Shown piece after piece: positions 38,145 through 48,670 of a stretch of 64,000 nucleotides of DNA. This DNA is from Lottia gigantea (Eukaryota; Mollusca; Gastropoda; Lottiidae): assembly GCF_000327385.1 (NCBI RefSeq), contig NW_008710923.1, forward strand, positions 865,309 through 929,308. Direction: 5' to 3'. Under the pieces are notes generated by a model that was not told where the DNA came from, did not search any database, and saw only the letters and a program-made list of their open reading frames with translations. Position 1 is the first letter of the stretch, and the number at the start of each line of letters is the position of its first letter. A program made the translations under genes and the position numbers.

Positions 38145-39818
38145 TTATTTATGAACATGAAACATATTAAAACCTTCAGCTTCCCATGATTTATAAAATT
38201 CATATTCTGTTTTAGTAAACCCGAGTGCGTCCACCTTATAACCAGATCCAAATAAAGATTCTAGTTCTGGGACTGACAGTTGGTCGCTACACGATGGTAC
38301 TAAATCATCAAATAGAATTTCACATTCAGGGGAGATAACTGACTTTAGGACATCAACGTAACCTGGTCGTTTAGGTTTACCAAGAGAATGCAAGGCGCCT
38401 GCATCCCAAACAGCATCGAAATCTTTCTCTAAATGTGGACCGAACTTAAAGAAGTCCCCCACATAGATTTTAATCTTTCCACATTCACTCTGGTAAAGTT
38501 TACCATCAATTGAAGGCTCCGGAGTGACGTTGTAGTCGAGTTTATTGAGCTCAAAGAAATGCTTTACAGCATCTTCTGAGATTTCCACGCCCACGACTTG
38601 ATGACCTTTCTGTTTCAAACTAATCAAGTCAAATGTTTTGCCACACATAGGGACAAATGTCTTCACGCCATTTCTTCCCTTGAATAGCTTATCTTCAAAC
38701 TTGATAAGACACTCGTGTGGTTTTTGTAGATAGCATTCCCGCCCTTCATCCGATTTCCAGAAATCAACCCAGAAGTTCTGACCTGGACCTTCACATTTCT
38801 CAGCTTCGTTACCTCCTTTAGAATCTGAAAAAAGAGAGTCCCCCACCTGTTTCCTTGAATCATTAGATGAGGGGGCTGTGAGGGGAGGGGGTATTTCCAT
38901 ATGTACAATGAGAAATTTGAAATAGGGGGTAACACATCCCGCTTGACATTCTGATTCTGACATTCCCAACAACCGCATCACAATTCTCACTAGACCCCAA
39001 TCAGAAAAACTACGTTAACGATGGGTTTCCTTAATTTTTAGTGTCAAATTAAGCCAACTATTTGATTAATTGGTGTTTCTAATGAATTATCATGTAATCT
39101 TAATCATATCATTATGTTCTTATTGCAATTGATATAGAGTTTTAGCCAATCATAAATGTCCATATATGTACAGTCTGGATAAACAAAAAAAGACTTTTTG
39201 GTCTTTCTTGATCGGTCACTCATTGAAATTCTGCTGGTAATTCTCTTCTAATTTCGCTAATTATGTAATAATTATGGACATGTGAGTCAAACTGGTATTT
39301 TTGCCAAGTCATTCGAACACCTCTACTTTCTCTTCATATAAGTATTAGCATTAAATGAAAACAAGGGAACCCATCTTTAAGCTGTTACCTTCATTTAATT
39401 ACATATCGATCAATGTAAAGCCGGGAATAGACCAGGTACGCTTTCCGGTGCAGTGTATGGTGCGATGTATGGTACGGTGAACGGTGCGGTGTACGGTGCG
39501 AAATAATCCATACAAATGAAGTACCTCGTCTATTCGCACCTTTATACTTTCGCTTTAACTTGTTATGACGTCTGCTGTGTTATATATGCATTAAAATACC
39601 ATTAAGAAAGGTGGGAAAAAAGGTGCGAAAAGATGAGATATTGCCCGATGTGGTGTGTGGTTTGAGGTTATCGGCACACTACTCCTACATAGTGCATTCG
39701 TTTCTTCTATTTTCTACTATATTAATAAGAAATCAAGCTATAGCCTACACTGCTTCGGACATATCCAGTCTATTCGCACCTGTAGATTTATATTACACTT
39801 ACCGGTAGTAGCTGCCAT
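38145..39818 (-). CDS. TPMT-like S-methyltransferase, copy 1 (2 exons)
   Basis: Exon 1 is only 16 nt (39803-39818, MAATT plus one base) and exon 2 is 38145-38824; together 231 residues, close to human TPMT (245). The split mirrors copy 2, whose first exon is also 16 nt and in the same phase. The long upstream frame of exon 2 is intron read-through: a strong acceptor CTTTTTTCAG sits at 38825. Family features: NFWVDFWKSDEG, the SAM-binding PMCGKTFDL...GHQVVGVEIS, and FDAVWDAGAL. The family methylates small thiols or related nucleophiles with S-adenosylmethionine in the cytosol; the substrate is unknown. A 44-codon block (38403-38534) is almost identical to copy 2. Confidence 0.85.
39420..39530. 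repeat. Short GGTGCGGTGTAC-type tandem repeat
   Basis: Irregular decamer-like repeats of GGTGCGATGTATGGTACGGT type inside the single intron of TPMT copy 1. Confidence 0.5.
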
Positions 39819-40883
39819 CTTTCAAACAATCAAAATACAGTCTTAGCTACACTAATCTATCAGTCAATGACGAGTCTCACTTTGTTTATGATGTATACCA
39901 GTACACTTAGGCCACCAAATTGTTCTAGAAAAAGAGACCTACTATATCAAAAGATTTATGGATGAATGATTGAGCGAGTGAAAGAGTGAGATACGCAATA
40001 ACTGTAAGGCAATCAATATCTCGTAAACGCCTTAGTTTGCCGATTGGTCTGTTTGATTCTACATCGAATGTAGCCATGAGTGGGACTGTGTTTTCGATGC
40101 CTTTCTCAGTCGAAGTTTGAGTTGATCCGATGCGATTTAATGTTCAACCAATACAAATTCAAAATAGGTCATATAATGTTTGAATATACATTATAGAGTT
40201 GAGGTGCGCGTCGTGAAGTTTCGTCTAAATAGATACTTTAGAAGCTAGTTTATTTAAATTATAGAGTGCAGGGTGAAGTCACATTTCACGTTTAAAGGGA
40301 ATCACTCCTTTTTCTAAGGCAAATTTTGTTTAAATGTGGGCTAGGTGCCGAGTTTATTACCAGGTATATGTCAAATTTGTATAGGGTTATATGCGAGTTC
40401 TAAACCTTTAGGAACTGTTAATCCTTAAAAAGGGATTTTCAAACCCATTTCTATATTGTGTGCTTGAAATGAATTAAGTTTTATTGTATAGATTACCATA
40501 GTTGACTTGATACAATTTATTATCGTTATAAATAATACTATAGGGCTGATAACGAATCACGTGATCAGTTACATGTACACTCCTAATTAAATACTAGGTG
40601 AATATCGAAGATATACCCTAACAGTTTTTAAGGCAAGAATAAACTTGATATAATTTGGAAACAGTTACTTCCTGGATTTTTTTTAATTTGAGGACGTCTT
40701 CTCGATACAGTTAATTCGACTGAGAACCTGCCGCCATCTTGTCTCGTTTCTGTGGTAATGGTTAGTATCTAATTTAAGATCTCAATAGAATCAGGATCTT
40801 AATTGTGTATAGTGAGTCGCAATATTCAAAAATAGATTGTTGGAGTCTTGCGATACGTCATTAAGAGAAGGTGATAATCCAAT
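39819..40883. promoter_or_regulatory. Shared upstream region of TPMT copy 1 and the kinase gene
   Basis: About 1.07 kb between two divergent start codons, so it should contain both promoters. No TATA box or other defined site can be asserted. No exon seen. Confidence 0.4.
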
Positions 40884-42053
40884 ATGGCCGCCAAGATGGA
40901 GGATGTCAACTCATTGATTAAATCAACAATATCAAGACATTCAAATATCAAAGAGTTAGAATTCTGTAAAGATACTAAAAATGTTGTACTTGATGAAATT
41001 GGAACAGAAAATATGAACAATGTGTTTCGAGTGAGGAATAAGAATAAGACTTCAGAGAGTGTCATAGTCAAGCACGCTCCCCCGTACATCAAATATTTGG
41101 GACCTGCTTTTCCATTAGCTGCTGAACGAGGATCATTTGAGTTCAAAGCTTGCGAGGAGTTTCAAAAATACAGCCTTGGATCTGTCCCAATCCTTTATTT
41201 CTACGATGAAGACAGCAAGGTGTTGTGTATAGAAGATCTTAAAACTCATTCGGACTACCGGAAGTGCTTGCTGAAGGGAAACGTGGACGTTAAAGCCGCC
41301 GAAGCTATAGCGAGACACTTGACTAGGATTCATTCAGCAACACACATATCAAGAATTGGAGAAGATGCCATGGAAACCTTACATGAAAAATTTGAAAACA
41401 GTAGTATGGTGGCATTGACAAAAAAGACTATCTTCACAGCCCCTTTTTCGAAAGGAAACACGACTAACAAATGCTCCGATAAAGTACGACTTCATCTGGA
41501 TGCTATTTATAAAGATAATGCTGTTTTAGATACGGCCAGAGAGTTAAAAGATGTGTTTCAAAAGAAACGTGAATGTTTGATACACGGTGACCTTAATACT
41601 GGATCAGTTCTGGTCGCAGATCAAAATGCGAAATTAGTTTCAGCAGGATTCGCTCATGTTGGTCCTGCATCGTTTGATCTTGGGATGTTGTTTGCTAGCT
41701 ACATACTAGGATACTACCACCACCTTTCTCGACCGGATGACAGCAACGGCAGAGAGGTTGCCTTCAAAATTTTGGACTGCTGCAACGCCGTTTCGTTAGT
41801 TTACCAAGAAACCATTACCAGTTTCACGGGGGAGAATAAAGAAAACTACATCAAAACTTTAATTTCCGAGGCTGTTGGTTTTGCCGGATGTGAACTGATT
41901 CGGCGTATCGTTGGGTCCTCTCAAGCAGAAGAAACTGAAGACTTCCCCGAAGTAGAACCGGAAGTTCTTGGTGCTGGAATTCGACTGCTGAAATCCTACA
42001 AGAAAATCCACGATGTTGGATCTATGTTGGTTACTGGATTGATGTTGGCTTAG
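40884..42053 (+). CDS. Methylthioribose-kinase-like protein, single exon, DxE motif lost
   Basis: An uninterrupted 389-codon frame; AATAAA follows at 42341. It shows the layout of S-methyl-5-thioribose kinases (MtnK): IGTENMNNVFRV (nucleotide loop region), VIVKHAPPYIK (K63), LGPAFPLAAERGSFE, IEDL, and the catalytic loop HGDLNTGS with D236. Family members then have DPEFAFYGP, whose DxE binds metal. Here the segment reads SAGFAHVGP (residues 253-261), so both acidic residues are gone, and the loop has LNTGS for LHTGS. The frame is long and intact, so the gene seems maintained, perhaps as a pseudokinase or with a new substrate. Animals usually recycle methylthioadenosine with MTAP, which makes this family notable. 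Some other aminoglycoside/choline-kinase-fold enzyme is possible. Confidence 0.8.
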   Translation: MAAKMEDVNSLIKSTISRHSNIKELEFCKDTKNVVLDEIGTENMNNVFRVRNKNKTSESVIVKHAPPYIKYLGPAFPLAAERGSFEFKACEEFQKYSLGSVPILYFYDEDSKVLCIEDLKTHSDYRKCLLKGNVDVKAAEAIARHLTRIHSATHISRIGEDAMETLHEKFENSSMVALTKKTIFTAPFSKGNTTNKCSDKVRLHLDAIYKDNAVLDTARELKDVFQKKRECLIHGDLNTGSVLVADQNAKLVSAGFAHVGPASFDLGMLFASYILGYYHHLSRPDDSNGREVAFKILDCCNAVSLVYQETITSFTGENKENYIKTLISEAVGFAGCELIRRIVGSSQAEETEDFPEVEPEVLGAGIRLLKSYKKIHDVGSMLVTGLMLA

Positions 42054-42340
42054 ACAATAGAGATATCCTTATACAGACAATGTGAATCCAATCTTATATA
42101 ATCAGTTTATCTTCTGTTCATATTTTGTTTTAATCAGGACCGTAGCTAGCCCAAGGTCTCGGGTGTTGGGTGCTCAACTAACTATTTGATTGTACAGGTC
42201 AATATCAGTATTAAACTTTGCTTAAAATATACTGAGCATGTTTGTAAGTGTTTTATGTACACGTACACTGTATATGAGTTTCTGTGTGTTATATGTTAAA
42301 TATATATCAATCAATATGCTTATTGTTTCTTACTACAAAA

Positions 42341-42346
42341 AATAAA
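42341..42346 (+). promoter_or_regulatory. Poly(A) signal of the kinase-like gene
   Basis: AATAAA about 290 nt past the stop codon, the first such hexamer downstream. Confidence 0.5.
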
Positions 42347-43549
42347 AAGTGACAGTCGTCTAATTGAATACATACCATATATCTCCGGTATACACCTTGG
42401 TTTTCCAAATCCAATTGTCGCCTATATCTCTTTCGATTGTTACGACAAACAGTGAGTTACTTCCTTCAAAAGAATCTCCATAAGATTATGACGCTGGAAA
42501 TGTAAAAGAGGTTGCAAACAACAACGTGCGCCCACGTACCCAATATATTTTAATACATCAAGGGCTGTAACTCCATAAATATTCGCCGATGGTGTTCAGA
42601 TTCAAACTTAATCTACAAATGTGAATAAAAAGATACTCACTTAATTTGATAAAAATCTAAGGCCACTTTTAACATATAATCAGTATATTAAGGACTGTTA
42701 CTCTGTCATTTCACATTTCAAATGTGGGTGTATTAAAATTATCATAATGAAACTCAATGTGTACAATGTGCAGAGTTAGTCATTGTACACATACACTTAA
42801 TGAATCTATTAAAATTTATTATTTACTCAAGTTTCGGTATTCTTCAGGTTTATTTAATACAGTCTGTACTGCTCTTTATACATGTAATTTATTGGGTTCT
42901 TTAATAAATTTTGTCTTGAGATATTGTATGTTAAAGAGGCAGTGTGCACCAATTTTAATGTGTATTTTACATATTAACTTATTAGTTAAGACTGGATATA
43001 GTTCACCAGTCAGTTGATTGACACCCCTCAAACTTTCTATCAATATGAAAATGAATATATAAGATTGGAAGAGCTCATTAGTAAAATTTAGTATGTTTAT
43101 TGTCACCTGTCAAATTATACAGGTATACTATTCCTTTATTATACAGGATAATGACTGGATTTGAAATGTTAAAAACCAAATGAAATTCCAGGATTACTGC
43201 AATTACTGATTGCTCCAATACAAAAACAAATTTTGAAGTCCAAATAGTAGCAGAAGATATATATTGTTGAACAATGGGAGAAAGGATTCGATCGCAATTC
43301 CTGTTCTGAAGCTGTGCACACTCCTCCTTTAACATATTGACATGGATGACAGACTGTGTAGGTCATATATATCCTTTCCACATCGATTGATTATCATTTT
43401 GTTTATGAATTTTTAACCTTTCTGTGTTACAGTACTATATATAACATTTACTATATAAACTAGAGTGGTATTTTTTAAACAAAAGTAGTTGCAAAAGTAG
43501 ATATCTGACCTACATATAACATTGGGCGGGGCATTCAACGAATTTCAAG
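42347..43549. other. Intergenic region with one dispersed repeat
   Basis: Upstream region of TPMT copy 2. Bases 42557-42610 (CAAGGGCTGTAACTCCATAAA) match 48902-48960, a dispersed repeat. No gene seen otherwise. Confidence 0.5.
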
Positions 43550-44866
43550 ATGGCGAACAGAACAGGTAAGGTTTGTGTTGACGATATTGAAGATAAATCA
43601 GATTTCCATCTTGCTCTGACGATAAAGCTACTCTACGAACACCTTACATATTAAGAATACCTGCTTAATAGAATATATATAAGATACGATAATAAGAATG
43701 TACCGTGTAAAGGTGGAAATAGATGAGATACCGTGACCGATGCGGCGTTGTTGATACAATGCAAAATAGAAGAAGCCAACCCGACCCTCTTGAATTTTTA
43801 CTACATTTAGATATTTCGTCAATAACTAACATGACATCCGTCTGTTGTACGCATATGATTTTCTAAAATGTTAAATCCCCTGCTCATCTGCAAATGATTG
43901 ATGTAACGACACACCATTTTAAGGGATTGTAAGAAGATTTTCTATACGAGGACACTGCTAGCAATTTGATTCAGACGTCACTGGTTCCTTTAATCCATCT
44001 CAGCTTTAAGCTTTGTATGACCATGCTATCCTAAAGGACCTTGTTAATGGCAGCTTTTGCAATAGTCTAAAACGATTAAAAGCATTTCTGACTGAAAATT
44101 TTAATCATTAACGTATTTCAACCGGCTTACCAACACGACCCGGCTGTATTATGATCGCTATACAAAGTGAGTTTTGATTAACATTACAGATGATGATAGA
44201 ATTGCAGACGTAAAAGTTGAAGGTCATGATGTAAACACGTGGGTTGAATTCTGGAAATCGGATGAAGGGAGTAAATTCGTTGTTCAGGCACCTCACGAAT
44301 GTCTGCAAAAGTATGAAGAAAAGCTGTTCAGGGGAAAGAAAAACGCCAAGGTCTTCTTACCCCTGTGTGGTAAAACCTATGATATGGTTTGGTTTCAACA
44401 GAAAGGTTACCATGTAGTTGGCGTGGACGTTGCAGAGGATGCAGTAAAGCATTTCTTTGAGATGAATAAAGTAGGCTACAATGTCACCCCGGAGCCTTCA
44501 ATTGATGGTAAACTTTACCAGAGTGAATGTGGAAAGATTAAAATCTATGTGGGTGACTTCTTTAAGTTTGGTCCACATTTAGAGAAAGATTTCGATGCTG
44601 TTTGGGATACCGGTGCTCAACAAGCTATTGGAATGTCCCTGAAACAAGATTACGTCAACGTTATAAAGAAAGTGATCACCCCTCAGTGCCAGATCCTTGT
44701 GGAAGATACCGTACCGACTTCAACATCAGTTTTAACAGCAGACGAACAGCAGACATTGTATGGACCCGAATATAAAGTTGAAGAACTAGGATTTACTAAA
44801 ACAGAATTCGATTTGTATAAGAAATATGACGTGAAAGGTTTTAATTTTTTCCATGTTCACAAATAA
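43550..44866 (+). CDS. TPMT-like S-methyltransferase, copy 2 (2 exons)
   Basis: Exon 1 is 43550-43565 (16 nt: MANRT plus one base, donor GGTAAGG) and exon 2 is 44190-44866 (acceptor CATTACAG), giving 230 residues. Family motifs are present: WVEFWKSDEG, PLCGKTYDM...VVGVDVAEDAVKHFF and FDAVWDTGAQ. It is the inverted partner of copy 1 with the same exon design. Most of the protein is clearly diverged from copy 1, yet residues coded by 44477-44608 are identical in both. An AATAAA overlaps the stop codon, as in copy 1. The reaction is SAM-dependent methylation of an unknown small thiol or similar acceptor. Confidence 0.87.
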
Positions 44867-45297
44867 AACAATACCATTGGTAAGTGTTATTCTGATGAAT
44901 TACCAACTTTGCAGTCTGTTCAGTAATACAGGTAGCTTAAAACTACCGTCGTATATCTGTTTACAATAGATCCTTGGTTCCCGACCAGTGGTACGAGTAT
45001 TCCTCAGGGCACCAGTGGCTGTGAACACCACGAGGCTTCAAAGATTATCTAAATGGTCATTTCTTTTTTATGTTAAGTGTAGATACAGGCATGCCAGTCT
45101 AAGGTTTGAACAACTTTCGACGTTTTGTGGTAGTATTTTCATTGGGCTTATGGTGTGGTGCAGCCAGACGTAGGGAAGGATGTAACTGTAGTCCAGGTTT
45201 AGATGTAGATTAGATTAAAAGGGTTTAGAGAGATTGAAAATAAAGACAGCTGAGTAACTATACTATTACAGATTCAGTGAGGGTGGAACCGCTGGAG

Positions 45298-45426
45298 ATT
45301 CGTGGATTGAGAAGATACTCGCCCAGTTTCGGCCCCTCCCCTCTCCAACAACTTTCAAATTCCCTCAAAACATTTCTGTGGCCCCTATTCGGATCTTCAT
45401 TATTGCTTCATAGAAATGCCACTGGA
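45298..45426. repeat. Fragment of dispersed element ending GCCACTG
   Basis: Shares 'tggcccctattcgg' and the end 'agaaatgccactgg' with 3720-3818 and 6596-6662. Confidence 0.4.
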
Positions 45427-45462
45427 CAGATTAGGTTGGGGAAAAACATTTATTCGGTGCTA

Positions 45463-45582
45463 TGTCAAGCTATTACGAACTTCGTGCGCTTCATTTACAA
45501 ACTTCCTTGATACAAGACATGTGGCTACTGGAATCAAGGTATAAGTACTAAGTTCGCAATGGTTTGACATTGTGAAGATATG
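45463..45582. mobile_element. Short MITE, family A
   Basis: TCAAGCTATTACGAACTTCG at the left pairs with AAGTTCGCAATGGTTTGACA at the right, followed by TTGTGAAGAT. It is a shortened copy of the element at 2070-2368. Confidence 0.5.
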
Positions 45583-47877
45583 CTACTGAAGCCAATTTGT
45601 ACTCCTTGGGTCTTCAAGGTACTGTGTACCACTGGCCTTACTGGAAAGTAAGATAGATTATAAAGATGACGAGAAAACATGATTTTATTAAAATGGTTAA
45701 ATTTAATGTACAATATGTGATAAGTACAAATTCTATAAAACAAAATAGAGTTAATATCATTATTAAGAAGCACTATCAAATTAAAGTGTATTTAATCAAC
45801 TACAAAATATCACAAACATACTCTCCCACTTTGGTTCAAAAATCATAAATATTCAATAATTTTAATTAATATTCATTTTGACAGTCACTAGTTGTATTTT
45901 ATTACTTCAAAGGCCTGGGTGTTTCACTCGCCATGGGTCACATCTCTGGAAACAAGTCTCACATCCCAGGTTGGATGTGGGACTTGTGCGGAGTGGTGTC
46001 ACCAACATGTGTAGGAGAAGAATTTATAAGTTGATAGAGCACATTGCCTAATCACAAATTTTAGGGGTGTGAAAGGTTCAACTGATCTCTCCAGGGGTGT
46101 GAAGGCTGTAAAAGGTTGGGACATAGTCATCTGAATATTCTAGTAAAATTGTTCCTAAAATTATCATTAATTTGTGGATTTAAATCATTAAGGATCAACA
46201 AAATGTGTATTAAGTATTAAGAATTAATAGTTTTTTTATCTAAAATCTTCATTTCATTATTGAAGCTTTAATATCAAATGATGGAAATTATATTTACAAA
46301 ATAAACTATCTACATAATTATATTTACAATTATTTACATATTTACAATCTTCATACCTTAGATCACACATAAATAAGGAATTGCAAAAAGAAAAATATCT
46401 AAAAAATCTTTGTATGCATTAATGAGGTAAAATAAAAGACTGGTTTATGGGTATATTTTAAACTATGCATTCATTTTTCATCAATTTATATTAAATAAAA
46501 TTACTACTTTTATTTTTGTTTGATTGTAAACAATATCATAATTCCTATTAGCCAATCAAAACCATTGTTAAAGTTTTATTAAGGTCCATGTTTAAAAATG
46601 ACTCTCCCATAGTTCTTTTATGAATATTCCATAATTCTTTTGACATATCAGAACACAGAAATGTGATTGGTTGAATTCTTTCTTAACCTGAATATATAGG
46701 AGTGGCGCTTGATTGCAGAACTCTGGTTAGTTTCAGTCTGTTTCCAATCTTGCCACCAATCAAATGATACGAAAGCAGATATGACACGTTCAAAATGTTC
46801 CTATCTATTTACTACTCTGCCATTTTAAAATTCTGTCTGCACCTTCTTTTTTTTCGGCACACGTGAGAAACTTTCAGAACTCTGTTCCAACATGTTTTAT
46901 TGAACGTTTGGTTCTTTCAATGAATCCAAAACTTACAGAACTCACCAATCAAGCAAATACCTTGTTATAATATCACAAACACATAATCCTGTGACCAAAA
47001 CACATTTTGAAAAGTCTAAACTAACTATGATTATGAAATATTTCCTTGTAACAATGAGTAGTGTACAACTCCAAAGATTTTCTAAAATGGCAAACCTGAT
47101 AAATATTATCATGATATGTCATCTAAAAAAACTTCATAACTGTGATGGATTTCTTAACAAAAGCAATGGAATAGATTTCACAAAAAAAACTCTATATCTA
47201 CTAAATATCTACTAAAAATATATCTAAGAGGCATTTCAGTATATCATTCTTTTCTTTAACATATTTTAACATAATATCATATTAGAGGCCAAAATGACAA
47301 GTCAAAGGTGGAGCTCTAAGTAGACATGACTGGCAAGTACAACCCAAGCGAGAGCATACTTTGCAGTGTACTGGATAAAAAAAAAATTAACTCTTTCAGG
47401 GGACAAGATAGTTTTGTTATTCTTTTCAATCTTGAATGAGGTACGAGTGCTAATAGACTCATTAAATGACATAAATTTTTGATTTTGTCTTTTTGGCCTT
47501 TTTTGTCAATGTATACAAATACTAACCTTAATATAATTATTTACTTATTATATATCTAGCCCTGACTTTTAATGGTTATAAATTCATTAACTATATCTAC
47601 ATGATCATAATCATCTATAAAGATATGAAGTTAATATAATCTTGATTCATAAATATGATAATTTAGATTGGTTAGTCATATATTTAAATCATAGTTTATA
47701 ATCCAATCAAATATCAATCAAATCTGATCAATATTTTGATATGTTATAGGCATATGATCTTTTTGACGCCTTTTTTGTGCCATGATCACTACTAATGAGG
47801 TCACACACAAGTTGTCTCTGTGCAAGGGCTATCACAATTTGGTTTTTATGATGTTCCTCATCTCGCCTTGAAGAAAT

Positions 47878-48597
47878 TTTCACAAACTACGCAGCATTAA
47901 AGTTCTTGTCTCGCAAAATGCACAGTTTCAGAGTTCTAGTTTCACAAAATACATGACATTAGAGCTCAAGTTTCATAAACTACATGACATTAGAGCTCTA
48001 GTTCCACAAACTGTACAGATTTAGAGTTCTAGTTTCACAAACTGCACGGCATTAGAGTTCTAGTTTCACAAACTGCACGGCATTAGAGCTCTAGTTCCAC
48101 AAACTGTACAGATTTAGAGTTCTAGTTTCACAAACTGCACTGTTTTAGAGTTCTAGTTTCACAAACTGCACTGTTTCAGAGTTCTAGTTCCACAAACTGC
48201 ACTGTTTTAGAGTTCTGGTTTCACAAACTGCACTGTTTTAGAGTTCTAGTTTCACAAACTGCACTGTTTTAGAGTTCTAGTTTCACAAACTGCACTGTTT
48301 TAGAGTTCTAGTTTCACAAACTGCACTGTTTTAGAGTTCTAGTTTCACAAACTGCACGGCTTTAGAGTTCTAGTTTCACAAACTGCACTGTTTTAGAGTT
48401 CTAGTTTCACAAACTGCACTGTTTTAGAGTTCTAGTTTCACAAACTGCACTGTTTTAGAGTTCTAGTTTCACAAACTGCACTGTTTTAGAGTTCTAGTTT
48501 CACAAACTGCACTGTTTTAGAGTTGTAGTTTCACAAACTGCACAGAATTAAAATTCTAGTTTCACAAACTGCACAGATTTAAAATTCTAGTTTCACA
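47878..48597. repeat. 31-bp tandem repeat array
   Basis: About 22 copies of a unit containing AGAGTTCTAGTTTCACAAAC and TGCACTGTTTT, with the central copies nearly identical. It starts about 75 bp past the stop codon of the sushi-domain gene, so it is probably in or just beyond that gene's 3' UTR. There are no unique spacers, so it is not a CRISPR array. Confidence 0.88.
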
Positions 48598-48670
48598 ACA
48601 TATAAAATATCACAATAATTAATAATTTAATTTCTCCTTTCTTCTCTCTCTTTATCTTTATTCCTTCAAT

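Larger units (their letters stand above)
44867..47877. other. Gene-poor stretch downstream of TPMT copy 2
   Basis: About 3 kb without a supported gene. Contains a GCCACTG-ended repeat (45298-45426) and a family A MITE fragment (45463-45582). The part next to 47.9 kb may be 3' UTR of the sushi-domain gene. Confidence 0.5.

Noticed and set aside
38825-38990. N-terminal extension of TPMT copy 1 in the same frame
   Set aside because: A strong acceptor lies at 38825, the extension has no family similarity, and copy 2 shows the true 16-nt first exon pattern, matched at 39803-39818.
40826-41146. Minus-strand open frame of 106 codons
   Set aside because: Antisense of the kinase-like gene with no independent support.
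47878-48597. CRISPR array
   Set aside because: 31-bp units are directly adjacent with no unique spacers, and the context is an animal gene's 3' side.
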